Part shown: positions 50,850-61,800 of the stretch, in pieces
Position numbering within the stretch: position 1 is the stretch's first letter
Layout: every line of letters begins with the position of its first letter
From: Nitzschia putrida
Taxonomy: Eukaryota; Bacillariophyta; Bacillariophyceae; Bacillariales; Bacillariaceae
NCBI GenBank assembly: GCA_016586335.1
Contig: BLYE01000191.1
Location: 28,204 to 92,203, forward strand
Reading direction: 5' to 3'
Length of the DNA: 64,000 nucleotides
Translations under genes and position numbers: made by a program
Notes under the pieces: model-generated
The model's input: only the letters and a program-made list of their open reading frames with translations
What the model was told of the DNA's origin: nothing
Database searches by the model: none

Positions 50850-51964
50850 CTATGTATCAAAGACAACGCACTTGTTGTCATAGACAATGATACGGTCATC
50901 CAAATGAGCCCGAACAGCCGAGACCAAGGTATTCTTCTCAAGGATTCGGCCCTTGCGAATGAGGTCATCCACAGCATCTCGGTGTGTAACTCGTCGAATT
51001 CCCTGTTCAATGATGGGTCCTTCATCAAGATCGGTGGTGGCATAGTGGGCAGTGGCACCAATGAGCTTTACTCCGCGCTCATGTGCTCGGTGGTATGGAC
51101 GTGCTCCAATAAAGGCAGGCAAAAAGGAATGGTGGATATTGATAACTTGGTGGGGAAAGACCTCACAGAAGCGAGGCGAGATGATCTGCATGTACCGAGC
51201 AAGAATAACCAAATCCACGTTGTATGTCTCCTTGAGCAAACTCAACTGCTCTTGTTCCACTGCTGCCTTGGTATCTTTGGTGACCTTGTGCACATGGAAT
51301 GGAATGCCAAAGGTATCCGCCACGTGCTGCAAATCAGGATGATTACTGAGGATACAAGAGATTTCGCAATCCAACTCTCCAGCCTGGTGTCGCAAGAGCA
51401 GTTCCCACAAAGCATGGTCATATTTGGATACCATAATTCCCATCTTCTTTGGCTTTTGGTTCCAATTCAATTGAGCATGCATACCGAGACGTTCCTTGAC
51501 TTCATTGATTCCAAACTCCAATGTCAATTTATCAGTAAGCATCTCAGAATGATCAAAAACAATTCGTTGAAAGAAACGATTGGTAGCATCATCGGTGTGC
51601 TGCTCACTTTCCACAATACCACAACCACTGCAAATAAGAATGGTCACAATAACAGTTGTGAGATCACCATGCGAACCACACGACAGAACGAAAAAGAACA
51701 ATGTGACGATACGTACTGTCCAAACAACAATTGCGCAAAAGCGGCCACAATTCCTTTTCGATCGGGACCATCAACGCGAATGATACCTAGTCGCTGCCGT
51801 GCTTCTGTTTTTGTCTCACTTTTGGCAGCCTGGAGAGCCTGAGCAGGATGTTCCAGCTTGGGCAGTATCAAACCAGGAGTGGTCAGAAGAGGCTGGAAAG
51901 CCCCAACATTCCCAACAAGCATCCATAGGGACGAGCACAAAAGAATGAAGGATGAAGTTGTCAT
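50850..51964 (-). CDS. purU: Formyltetrahydrofolate deformylase (PurU), probably plastid-targeted
   Basis: Two exons, 51964..51717 and 51627..50850, giving 341 residues; the 89 bp intron has GTACGT..TGCAG ends and joins FAQLLFG to HGCGIVESEQHTDD. The N-terminus has a signal peptide (ILLCSSLWMLVGNVGA) directly followed by FQPLL, which matches the diatom plastid motif with Phe after cleavage. An ACT domain (residues about 60-140) leads into the formyltransferase-like domain with VSKYDHALWELLLRHQAG, DLVILARYMQIISPRF, VINIHHSFLPAFIGA and GATAHYATTDLDEGPIIEQ. PurU hydrolyses 10-formyl-THF to THF and formate, balancing one-carbon pools. Confidence 0.93.
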
Positions 51965-52388
51965 GGTTGGATCGCAGATACTCAATGGATAGTCGAGGAC
52001 TTGGTAGCATCAAAAAGTCGAATGGTAACTGTTCTCAAAATAATGGTTGATTGATTGGCAACCGTCACATCCTGGCATCGGGTCATCTTACGAGTTCGCG
52101 CTCTGTAAAATTCCCCCAAAGGCAAGCCTCCGAGCCGATGTCTGTCCGTAGTAGCGCTTTGGCGGCATATCTTCGCCTCAACACCCCAACTTCAGCAGTG
52201 CACTTGAACCTTTCTGCTCAGCTGGTGGTTGACCATGTTCCCGGCTGCTGGCCGTTTTTCATAATTCTACATACTCTGCAAGCCTTTCTTCGACAACTAA
52301 ATTGTTAAACGCATCATAGATATCTTGGAAATCTCACAACTGGGCTCCTCCATTGGTGTAAAAAGTGAAGAGTAGCTCCTTCTGCAAA
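51965..52388. other. Divergent intergenic region, PurU / PPR gene
   Basis: About 420 bp between start codons. Both promoters should lie here. No additional feature is seen. Confidence 0.4.
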
Positions 52389-54581
52389 ATGCTGCGTGGT
52401 CGATCGGCTGTCCGAGCCTTGGATCCTCAACGTTTCATTTCATCACAACAGTATTGGGCAGCAAGTTTTTGTTCCGGTAACAGTGACTGCGTGGGTCCAA
52501 GCGCTCCAGATGCTCATTTTCACAAACATGCTACAGCTTGCCATCGACAATTTTCAACCTCTGTTCCGTTGAAAAACTCGGCCGTTTTTGCATCCGGTTG
52601 GAATGCTTCCTCCGTACAAGAAAAGTCGGAAAGATTACACTACCATGAGTGGCATGACCCAAGGTTCTTGGCGGATGCATCGGTAGTTGAAAAAGAAGCA
52701 TGGTTAGAATCACTTCTCAGAAGACAACAACCTGCTTTGGCCAAGGCCGCTTCTGGACACATGCCTGTTCCTGGACTTGTCATTGATGAAGCTGCCTTCC
52801 TGGTTGTCTTGCGAGCACTCTCAGAAGCTTCGGATGCCGGTGCGCCTAGACGGGCAGAACGGTGGATGCAAAAGCTCAAGGAACTTCCCAATTTCAAGCC
52901 GACCATGGCACCCTATCAACTTGTCATCCGAGCCTGGGCAAATTCCAGCAAAGAACAGGCCGTTGTTATTGTCAATCGAGCAGAACGATGGCTTAACGAG
53001 TTTCTTACTTTGGAGAAAGAAGCTGGTATTGAGAATTCTTCGACGACGCCTGAGATGCGAATGGAGGTGTACAATGCCTATTTGGATGCCTGCACAAGAG
53101 GGCGTTCCGGTTCCAACAAGAAAAATCAAGACATTGTTCAACAGAATGCTCGAAAAGCAGATGCACTATTGCGACGTCTTCATTCAGAGTGCTTCCGACA
53201 GGATGGACGTCCACATGCTATCCCTAACACTGAGTCTTTCAATTTCGTGATTCGAGGATGGACACGGTGCCGACGCGACCCTACCGTCCCAGGCCGGGTA
53301 TTGGGTCTTCTCCGACTGATGGAAGTGTATAGTTCACAGAATCAATCATCGGTTCATGCTGACTTGAAGTCGTATTGTATGACGATGGATGCCTTCGTCA
53401 ATTTGGCGAAGCACAAAGCACAACAAGCAAGTCTACGGAATGATGGAGCCATCGAGAATCCTAGCTTAAATGGGATGGAGGAAATGGATCAAGCCACTGG
53501 CTACCTTACATTTCTGCATCAACGATATGATGCAGGGGTAGAATCACTGGCTCCCCGAACTGTAGCCTACAACATCTTGCTGGGTGGATGGGCGGGTGTT
53601 GCATGCATACACCCGGATGCCCCCCAAAAGGCCGAAGAAATCCTACGACGCATGTATATTCACAGGGACAATAATCAATTGGAATCAAAACCTGACCGAA
53701 CGTCGGTAGAGAAGGTAATGATGGCATGGTCGAACTCTCCCCATTCGAATGCAGGCAGGAGGGCCCAGTGGTGGCTACACCAACTATGGCACGATGCTGA
53801 ATCTCAGGGCGATGTGGAACTGACCCCGACGACACAAACCTACAACATAGCTATGAAAGCACTTGGAAACTCAGAGTGCGCCCGGGCTGCGGAGGATTTG
53901 CTTTTGGATCTTGGGGATAAATATCGCGAGGCCCCGACGGCATCACTCTGTCCTAACTCGGAATCCTTCTCAATAGTCATCCATGCATGGTTGAACAAGG
54001 CACACTCTGACAGAAACTTGGATGACAAAATTCATTCACTACACCGCGGGGCTGAATGGCTGACAAGTCTTCGTCAAGTGGAAAATGAGAAAAACCTATC
54101 GACTGCCCCTGAGTTGTTCAATCGTGTTCTAGGTACGGCAGTCACGTGTGCCTGGAAACGAATGGACATACTAGAACTAGCCAAGAATACGTTTGCAGAG
54201 CGACTAGAGTCTCGCCATCGCGTGGATGTATCCTCCTACGCATCATTGTTGCAAGTCGGTCTGGCTGCCATGGTCGATCCCGAACATGACGACGAGAGAG
54301 AGTACTTCCTGGAAGATATTGTCCGCCGTTGCAGTGAAGATGGGCTTGTGGGGGATCGCTTTGTCAAAGCCTTAGTGAATAGTCGTGTTTGTGAGGAAGG
54401 TTGGACAATGGAGAGAATGGAAGAAACCAAAGAAGAACTATTTCCGGACTGGCCATTGCCACCTTCGTGGACGAGAAACCTAGCCTCGGAACGACTGCAT
54501 CCCAGTAGGGAGGATTTTGTGCGCCAGAAACAAACGCCCGCCAACCAACGAAATGGTAGGAGATACAATAGACGACGTTGA
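52389..54581 (+). CDS. Pentatricopeptide-repeat (PPR) protein, organellar
   Basis: 730 residues from the ATG at 52389; the eight codons before it begin with GTG. The N-terminus (MLRGRSAVRALDPQRFISSQ) is Arg-rich and suits a mitochondrial or plastid presequence. Helical repeats with PPR spacing run from about residue 135 to 620: FKPTMAPYQLVIRAWANSS, NTESFNFVIRGWTRCRRD, RTVAYNILLGGWAGVACIHP, TTQTYNIAMKALGNSECARA and NSESFSIVIHAWLNKAHSD. Each has the hallmark T-x-x-[YF]-N-x-[VI]-[IL] opening. PPR proteins bind specific RNA stretches in organelles for processing, stability or translation. The target cannot be predicted reliably from divergent repeats. No C-terminal DYW or SMR domain is visible. 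Confidence 0.85.
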   Translation: MLRGRSAVRALDPQRFISSQQYWAASFCSGNSDCVGPSAPDAHFHKHATACHRQFSTSVPLKNSAVFASGWNASSVQEKSERLHYHEWHDPRFLADASVVEKEAWLESLLRRQQPALAKAASGHMPVPGLVIDEAAFLVVLRALSEASDAGAPRRAERWMQKLKELPNFKPTMAPYQLVIRAWANSSKEQAVVIVNRAERWLNEFLTLEKEAGIENSSTTPEMRMEVYNAYLDACTRGRSGSNKKNQDIVQQNARKADALLRRLHSECFRQDGRPHAIPNTESFNFVIRGWTRCRRDPTVPGRVLGLLRLMEVYSSQNQSSVHADLKSYCMTMDAFVNLAKHKAQQASLRNDGAIENPSLNGMEEMDQATGYLTFLHQRYDAGVESLAPRTVAYNILLGGWAGVACIHPDAPQKAEEILRRMYIHRDNNQLESKPDRTSVEKVMMAWSNSPHSNAGRRAQWWLHQLWHDAESQGDVELTPTTQTYNIAMKALGNSECARAAEDLLLDLGDKYREAPTASLCPNSESFSIVIHAWLNKAHSDRNLDDKIHSLHRGAEWLTSLRQVENEKNLSTAPELFNRVLGTAVTCAWKRMDILELAKNTFAERLESRHRVDVSSYASLLQVGLAAMVDPEHDDEREYFLEDIVRRCSEDGLVGDRFVKALVNSRVCEEGWTMERMEETKEELFPDWPLPPSWTRNLASERLHPSREDFVRQKQTPANQRNGRRYNRRR

Positions 54582-54889
54582 TGCCATGATGTAACGACTA
54601 TCTATAGATTGTCAGTGCAAAAGTAGGAAGACTAGGTACTTTGAAGATTCAAAAATAGTCTGTGCTGAAGGGGCAAAATGTCCTACAAGAATAGAGACTA
54701 TTTCCTATTTTGGGTAGGCTGTGAGTCGAAAATGATTTGGGGTATCGTCATATTATTGGGAACACATGGTACGTACCTATTGGTCCACGCAATAACCTTT
54801 TTCCAAGTTATTCTTACACCCCAGGCAGCAGCCTGAAAGGGTTTGGCAGTTTGTTGCGAACCACGAGTTCAACGAGAGCTTTCTTTCTG

Positions 54890-55251
54890 TACCCGCCGTC
54901 CATGATGAACCTGCAATCCTTCGCAATTCGCTCCTTTTGTATTGACAACACGCAACCTTTGAAAAACCCAAAACTATTTCCCTGAATCTCCAAATTAGAA
55001 AGCTAAACGTTGGGACTACATTTTATAGGTGAATACGTTTCACTGACAACCTGAGGGGTCTTTGGCTTAGCCATGGTATAGGTGCATGGTAGTACCGATA
55101 CCCGTCGTCCGTTATGAACCTGTAGTCTTTCACAATCTTTCGTATTGACATTACGGTTACGCAACCCCTGTAGATACACTAAAAAAAAGATTGCTTCGAT
55201 GAAGTCTCGAAAATCGAAACTAAACGTGGGGACTATGGTGTATAGGTGAAT
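54890..55251. repeat. Two diverged direct repeats of about 150 bp
   Basis: Copy A at 54890-55034 and copy B at 55099-55251. Both begin TACCCGCCGTCC/TACCCGTCGTCC, share TATGAACCTG-like and TATTGACA blocks, and end CTAAACGT.GGGACTA and TATAGGTGAAT. They are spaced by 64 bp and clearly diverged. No reading frame is shared, so they are probably remnants of a tandem duplication or of a non-coding repeat family. Confidence 0.75.
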
Positions 55252-55328
55252 GATGCGTCAAAATCAGAACTACCGAAACTATGGAGCCTACTACTCTAGT
55301 ACTAACATTTGCTTGACTACTACCGGCA

Positions 55329-56303
55329 GGGGCGAGGGAGGAGTTCCCGTGAGATACATGGGAATGTCGGAGAATTTGGTTTGCCTTGTTTTTTCTTCTA
55401 GCATCAATGCGACTTATCTCATCAATGTCGCGATTCCATCTCTTTCCATGAGGTGCGATAAGAGTGGAATAACAACGAAATAACAGCGAAATAACAACGA
55501 AAATCAGCGATAATAACGACGAGAAAAATGAGTGCAATCATTTCGTTGAATACGACTGAAAGCTCGAACTTGCAGTCACTTTTCACTCGTGGAGAGAAGG
55601 GAGTAGCAACAGCGAGCAGTGGCATAGCAGCTACGTACTTTTCTATTGAGCATCTCTTCTCTATACGACTCAAATCGGCCTGATGTTGTGTTCTTTAATT
55701 TATCAAGCACTTTGGTCGTTGGGGTAGTAGAAAGGCTTGAATTGCGTTTCAACATCCAAGTTCTTTGCAAGAACAATGTACGTGACCTTTGCAACAATAT
55801 TTTAAACCCCACTCCTCACTACTACTAGACTAGTAGTGGGTGTGTATGCAGTAACAAGATGTACTTAGTATGTGCTCAAGAGCAGTATAGCTACTACGGG
55901 TAACCTACTACTCGTACCATTCTGAGTTTGTAGGTGCTGCCACTTCTCTCTCGTGCTTTGGCCCCCACAAAACCTGCACGTACGATTTCGGTAGCATTGG
56001 AGTTGTACTCTGGTAGAGAAAGCGACCTCGAATAACAGCGAAATGGCAGCGAGATAACACAACGACCTCGCATAACAGCGAAATGGCACCGAAATGGCAG
56101 CGAAATGGCAGCGAAATGGCAGCGAAATGGCAGCGGAATAACAGCGAAATGTGAGGCTCCACAGCGAACGGTATTTTTCGTCGTTATTATTTCTAGAATG
56201 ATGACATCGATCAGACGTGTGGATTCTGTCCAACACAAATTGAAACAGGAAAATATTTTATCCGACATTCCCATGAATGCCACACAAACTCCTCCCTCGC
56301 CCC
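55329..56303. mobile_element. About 975 bp inverted-repeat element with internal minisatellite
   Basis: The left end GGGGCGAGGGAGGAGTT (55329-55345) is the exact inverse of 56287-56303. A second block, CATGGGAATGTCGGA (55357-55371), is the exact inverse of 56261-56275, at the same 28 bp distance from each end. A third block near 55509-55531 and 56177-56195 also pairs. This symmetry indicates terminal inverted repeats of 43 bp or more, partly diverged. No coding sequence and no clear target duplication are visible, so the class is uncertain; a Mutator-like or other MITE is possible. Confidence 0.6.
56029..56155. repeat. 11 bp minisatellite, unit CGAAATGGCAG
   Basis: Seven units run without gaps from 56079 to 56155 (five CGAAATGGCAC/G, then CGGAATAACAG and CGAAATGTGAG); variant units start at 56029. 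Related units CGAAATAACAG and CGAAATAACAA lie at 55476-55497 in the other half of the same inverted-repeat element and in the same orientation. Confidence 0.88.
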
Positions 56304-56833
56304 AGAATCAATTCCAGATAAGAGTACTCGTACTCGCAGCAATAGAAGAGGGTAACGATTGCAGACACCTACCGTAGCTATTTCCTACTACGTTGTCTGC
56401 TTCGGGAATTGCACACTTTGCACGTGTTCATGGTTTCGTATTTATCCGATTCACGTCTCATGCATGTCATGGAATCTACGATTGCCTTTTCTATTCTACA
56501 CTTTTATCCCCTTGCATGTTGCATGCCGATCTGAACGGCCAGAGTTAGGATTCCCCTTGGTATTGTCTCTGCCTTGTCGGATACCTATCCGAGCTCCGTG
56601 AATGGAAAGGAACTCTCATTCACGATACACTTTACACTTTTCATTACAATAGCTCATAAGTTTAGTTTTACGTTACTTGACTACCCGGGCTTACTGCACT
56701 TTGATCAAAAATTGTAAGAAAGTCTACCAAAAACTAACCGCGATATCGCAGCGAAAGGCGACCCAAGAATTTTCAAGTTCATCAACAAAGTTGTTCAAGA
56801 TTCCTAGATACAGGAGATCTAATCATCGTCACA
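56304..56833. other. Leader and possible 5' LTR of Gypsy-type element
   Basis: 530 bp before the gag frame. A 5' LTR is expected here; a stretch starting TGTTGCATGCCG near 56517 and ending in ACA near 56651 is a candidate, but the 3' LTR lies outside the window so boundaries cannot be proved. No tRNA primer-binding site was recognised. Confidence 0.3.
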
Positions 56834-58495
56834 ATGGCAGTGGCGCACAAGTACATCGAGATCGGGGATGTGGACGAGGAGCTAGTATTCGAGGAGACAA
56901 TCAAGTACAAAGCGACCTTTACCACAACCGTAGATCCCCAAACTCAAGCAGAAGAGGAAGTCGTAAGGTACGTTGGCAAGTTGCCAATGTTCCCAAAGCC
57001 TCTCTTGGTGATGAAGTTTGTGAGGGACTTCACCGCCGTTTCCACGAAGTTTCGTTGGGGCAACATCAAAAGCATCAACAACTTCACGGACCATCTACAA
57101 GGAGTCGCCCTAACAGAATGGGAAAGCCTTGTGTACGCCAACAACACAGAGCCAAGAGTCACCAAAACAACAGATTTCAAAAAGAGTGTGGAGGAGTGGC
57201 TCGAGAAGATGCTCGCCGGACTCGACTCGATGTCGCAGGCCGACTACTTAAGAGATGTGGCTCGAAAGCCTCGACATTTGTCCCCTACTCAATACCTCCA
57301 GCGTTTGCAACTGTTAAGTGGATATGCAGTGCAGATGCCGAACCGAGATCCCGGCATTACGGGGTCGTCGGTCCTCACGGAAAAGGAGCTTGCTCGATCG
57401 TTTTTCCGATCAATGCCAAGGTCGTGGCAACATTCTATGGTTTCGGCTGGAGTCAAGTCGACTACGGCAACTGTTTCACAAATGCAAGTATACATGGATC
57501 TACAGTACTTCGAAGACCTAGACGCAAGCAACGGAAGCGATCGAAAGGGACCAAAAAGGGACTCAAAACCCTCTAGGTCTACTACTGGCGATGCAAAGAA
57601 GCCTAGCCAGGGCAACCAGAAACACCAAAAAGCGGACACAGTCAAGCCTGATGATCCTTGTCCGATCCACAGAGGAGGGAACCACAAGTGGCGAGACTGC
57701 TACCAGAATAGATTTCGAGATCAGGCCCAGAATGCGGAGAAAAAGGGCGAAAAGAGACCAGATTGGACGCCTTCTGGAGGTTCGTCTTCACCTTACAAAC
57801 CTCGAGAGACTCGATACTACACTCGTTCACAAGCAAAGGAACGTGGAGAAAGTCATGCGGCGGCTCAATGTGTTGATCCGGTCGAGCAATCGAGTTCCAA
57901 AAAGCACCCTGCGGAAGCCAATTGTGCTGAATCCGGTTCGAGACATTCGGACCTGGATTGGTGCAATCCAGTGACAGGAGCTAGTCTCAATTCGAACCCA
58001 GAGAGCCTATTCAATCAAGTTGTTGAGCTGGAGCCTGAGAGGTACGAGATAAAAAATAGTTTCAATTCCGAGGCGCGTGAAATCGTTGATTTGGCTGAAG
58101 GAGGCCTAGCTGTAGAACCAGACCTTTCACCAACGACTCTGGTTACAGCCAGCAAGATGGGTGAATTGCGGGGTCAGTTTGTCCTTCGGGGACTTCTAGA
58201 TCATGGTGGTTCCAACACAATGATCAATCGTAGATGTGTCCCGAGTGACCTCAAGTCCATTGACAATGAAGTGACGACGTTTGAGACGACCGCTGGACCA
58301 GTTTCCAGTAGTCAAGTTGTCTACTTATATGATCTTCGATTACCCGAGTTCGCCTTGACGAGATCTGTTCGCAAGGTGAAGTGTTTCATCTTTGATGCTC
58401 CAGGAGTGGAGCATGACATCATCTTGGGCAGGGCCTTCTTGAATTCCTGCAAGATCGATGTCCTTTCCAGCAAGCTGGCCAGTGCACTATGCTGA
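56834..58495 (+). CDS. Retrotransposon Gag-protease polyprotein (cut short by nested LTR)
   Basis: 553 residues; the last four codons and the TGA come from the inserted LTR. Gag-like helices occupy about residues 60-230 (TDHLQGVALTEWESLVYANN, YLQRLQLLSGYAVQMPNRDP). A Cys/His knuckle-like motif CPIHRGGNHKWRDC sits near residue 276, with Cys-His-His-Cys ligands. From about residue 445 an aspartic protease domain follows: FVLRGLLDHGGSNTMI with the catalytic Asp at about residue 456, and VEHDIILGRAFLNSCKIDV. The active-site triplet is DHG where most retroelement proteases have DSG or DTG. No retropepsin activity is proven. The frame has no internal breaks. Confidence 0.85.
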   Translation: MAVAHKYIEIGDVDEELVFEETIKYKATFTTTVDPQTQAEEEVVRYVGKLPMFPKPLLVMKFVRDFTAVSTKFRWGNIKSINNFTDHLQGVALTEWESLVYANNTEPRVTKTTDFKKSVEEWLEKMLAGLDSMSQADYLRDVARKPRHLSPTQYLQRLQLLSGYAVQMPNRDPGITGSSVLTEKELARSFFRSMPRSWQHSMVSAGVKSTTATVSQMQVYMDLQYFEDLDASNGSDRKGPKRDSKPSRSTTGDAKKPSQGNQKHQKADTVKPDDPCPIHRGGNHKWRDCYQNRFRDQAQNAEKKGEKRPDWTPSGGSSSPYKPRETRYYTRSQAKERGESHAAAQCVDPVEQSSSKKHPAEANCAESGSRHSDLDWCNPVTGASLNSNPESLFNQVVELEPERYEIKNSFNSEAREIVDLAEGGLAVEPDLSPTTLVTASKMGELRGQFVLRGLLDHGGSNTMINRRCVPSDLKSIDNEVTTFETTAGPVSSSQVVYLYDLRLPEFALTRSVRKVKCFIFDAPGVEHDIILGRAFLNSCKIDVLSSKLASALC

Positions 58496-58878
58496 AAAAA
58501 AAGGGTTGCTGTAAAGATGTAGAGAAAAGTATTTGGGTGTGTAGAATGGAAAACTATGTTACTTGCTATGGTATTTTGGATGACCCATATCTTGGGAAGT
58601 TCCCAAGATATTCGTGCACTTTCACTTCGGATATCTTCAGACGTAGTCGTAGAAGTATCTCACCAAGTTTGGTGCGAATCTAGAGCTTCCTTGATATCTC
58701 ATTGGAGGAAGACTTCTAGACCTTGTGGGTACTCTCGGAAGGAGTAGTCTGTCCTTCTATCCTAAGGTACGAACCTATAGGACTATCAATAGTACGTATT
58801 GTATTGTACTGCCTTTTTCTAGCTAGAAGTGCCCTTACTACCTAGGACTCCTCTACTGTCATGAGACGGTATACTGCA
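58483..58878 (+). repeat. 5' LTR of nested element (396 bp)
   Basis: Starts TGCACTATGCTG and ends GGTATACTGCA. It differs from the other copy by three substitutions and one 8 bp insertion (AAAAGGGT-type) near its start, as counted by eye. Contains an internal CTTGGGAAGTTCCCAAG palindrome. Confidence 0.92.
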
Positions 58879-61800
58879 TTCGCCCCCATGATAAAGGCTA
58901 TTAGGCTTTTGCCTGAAAGGTCTTTTTCATTAGACTTGTGTCGGATCATGATTTGTAATCCTAAAAGCACTAGATGTTTATTTAAGCAATTCTACCCTTG
59001 CTTTGGGAACCCTAGACCCAATAGTACCTATTCTCCAGTTATTGTGCTGTGATAGGGGGAAAACATCTTGCTTGTGTGTGGCGTTTTAGCTGTTATTTCA
59101 TAGTAGTATATATTGTTAGCCTTTCGTTGGCTTAGTCTCAGGAAATCCGTCTGAGAACTGATCAACCTATCAGTGTAAATCGGTTGTTGTAGTATTGTTG
59201 TGCTGCTTTGGCTTAGTACGTCTTATATTTCGTTTGGAAGACGACGACATCATGAACCTTGGCCATTGTTCATGTGATAGTCTGTTTACACTGTAGTTGT
59301 ATACTATGAATAGTAGATTCTCTTTTGGGTCGCCTTGGACAACGTATTTGACTTGGGTGGTTTTAAGTTAGTACAATACTAGTAGTACGCAGGATACATT
59401 TCTTAGTTTGTTTCTGCAGTCAAATGATTCGTTAGAATGCTACGCTGTAGATTTTTCTACTAATGGGTTCAGTCGAAATCCCGTACTACCACGTTGGTAG
59501 TAGCATTAACTCGTTTGAGTCGTTTTGTACAAACGTTATTTGGTTCGTATGATGGCACTCAGCATTACTCTAGTAATACTAAGATTGGTAGTAGTTGGAG
59601 TTTGTTTGTACATTGTTAGTATGTTGCTATTACAACCAGGCTTGACCTGTTTGAATAGGCTTGATTGTATCACTTGCACCATGTACTGCATCGTGTTGAC
59701 TTTTGGTTTGCTTTTTACTTTCGTTTTTATTTCTTTCACTAAGTATTATGGTTTGCTTTGCTTCTGTGTTTTCCTGAGATTCGCCCCCATGGAAACCATA
59801 ATATTTGGTGGACTTTGACTCGTTGTTTGGAAACACACGGTAGTTAAGGGTGGTCATTGCCAGTGAAACGTGGTGGGTGACCATCGTTTGAACATTACTT
59901 AGAGATATGTTATTCGTTATATTATGATGATTACGTTGAATCGTGTTTACAAGGTGGTTGCAGGGACAGAATTATTGTGTTTGCTTATTTTAGTAGGCAT
60001 TGCGTATCCTAGTACGACTAGTAGGAGTAGTACTTGCAACTGCTTGCTGTAGGTTGCGATACGTTGCCATCCGTTAGGGAGAATTGTGCACTAGGCTGTG
60101 GTTGTGATTGCTACATTGCGTAGGCTTACCGTTGGGGTTTATAGTAGTAGTTCGTACTGGACCTGTCGCTTCGACGACGACTTGTTGTGTTACTACTGAA
60201 CGAAGGTAGATTACACGTAATTGCGCTTGGCAAGGTGGAGTCGGTCTTGGTTAAGTATTGTGCATTGTAGTTTGTACTAAGTACTGCGTTGAGAGACCTC
60301 TAGCATTGCACTGTAGTAATTTCCTATGTGACTACTGCATTTCGTCTAAATTGGGAATTGGTAGAGGATCGTTGTTTTACTACTGCTTTGGTAGCGGCGA
60401 TTGGTACTGATACCGAACATTTCGTATAAGGAATTATACTAACGTTGGTATTGATCCTACGCTTTGTTTCAGGGTGTTTTGAAATTCGCCCCCAAAACCT
60501 GTATTGTCATGTTGAATCGATACTCTGTAAGATGGCGTCCCTTCGAACAAAGAATCTGGTACCCGAAGTCAAACGGAAAATTCTGGGTTTCAGCGTCCCG
60601 AAACACCATAATAATCTGCCTGAGGTAAAATGACGTATTGACTGTTATTGTTCCCAACGTGAAACTGATACATGGTTACCCCGTAATACCAGTAGTGGGA
60701 AACTTAGAAGAGTACTGGCGGGAATTTACTTAGGCAGATGGCGCCATAGTAACCGTTTTCCTCGTGGTTGATCCTTGTGATTTTTTTTTTTGTTTTGTGT
60801 GTGTTGGTGACCGGTTAGTACTAACGTATTGACGTGTACTAATTGTGAGTTATTGAAGGTACTAACATTGAGTCCAAACTCTTTGCGTCGAGCGAGGTGT
60901 TTGTTGTATTGGCACAATTTGATTGAATATGGTTTATGATGATACGTGATTGGTTTGATGCCGAGAAGGGAATCTCGCTAAGTAAAATGAAATCTCGTAG
61001 TGCCAGCTTGGATTCCAGTTGGACCTCGCACTGATACTATTAGGACATTAGTAAGAGGTACTGATAGTAGTGCAGTCTTATTCATCGAGATTCTGTGGTG
61101 CACTTCTTTGTGCAGTATTTCTTTATGCTGACGTTTTAGAGGATGCTACTTAATTCGTACTAGTAGTACAGTACTACCGGTAGAGTAGAGTAGTTCCGTT
61201 TCCACTACCACCAATGTTACTAACGTAGGTACACAGGTACCACTTGCTAGTTACACAGTAGTAGCAGCACGTTTTTGTTGTGACTTGGATTCTCTTAGGT
61301 CTCATACAATCCGAAAGGCTTGTATGGACACACCGGAGAACCAAACACGACATTGATGAATCCGTCAGGCTTGAACCACGAAGAAGAAGTGGTTTGGTTA
61401 AGTTATTATTAATTTGTATCTTGTTACACGACGTTTCGTGTCGTTTTACGATTATTTCGTATGTAAGCATGGCAAACACTTAGATGATGGTGCTGCTATG
61501 TGTATTGAAGCTGCGGTGACGGTTCGTTGTTCTGATCCCGTGTTTACAGGCTCACCACGTTTTATGTTTTAAGTTAGTACTACTGTGTACTAGTAGTACC
61601 TACCTTAGCGTATGTACCAAGGGCTGCTCATCTTCTGGTGACGCACAACTGCACGGTACGATACTTCAGTGATGGTTGTAGCGCGTCTCGAAATTTCGCA
61701 CTGGTGGTGCCAGTAACACTTTGAGATTGCAACACTACGATTGGCTCTTTCCACACTGTTTAGCAGAATGAGTGGAGGAAAATTAGTCCGAGATCTTTCA

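Noticed and set aside
56029..56155. Regular repeats resembling a CRISPR array
   Set aside because: Units are contiguous 11 bp repeats without spacers, so this is a minisatellite.
56677..57576. 299-codon plus-strand frame overlapping gag
   Set aside because: Overlaps the gag frame, which carries knuckle and protease motifs; this one has none and is Arg-rich by frame shift.
59525..59818. 97-codon hydrophobic frame inside the nested LTR element
   Set aside because: AT-rich DNA gives hydrophobic frames by chance; no signal or family match, and the antisense strand is equally open.
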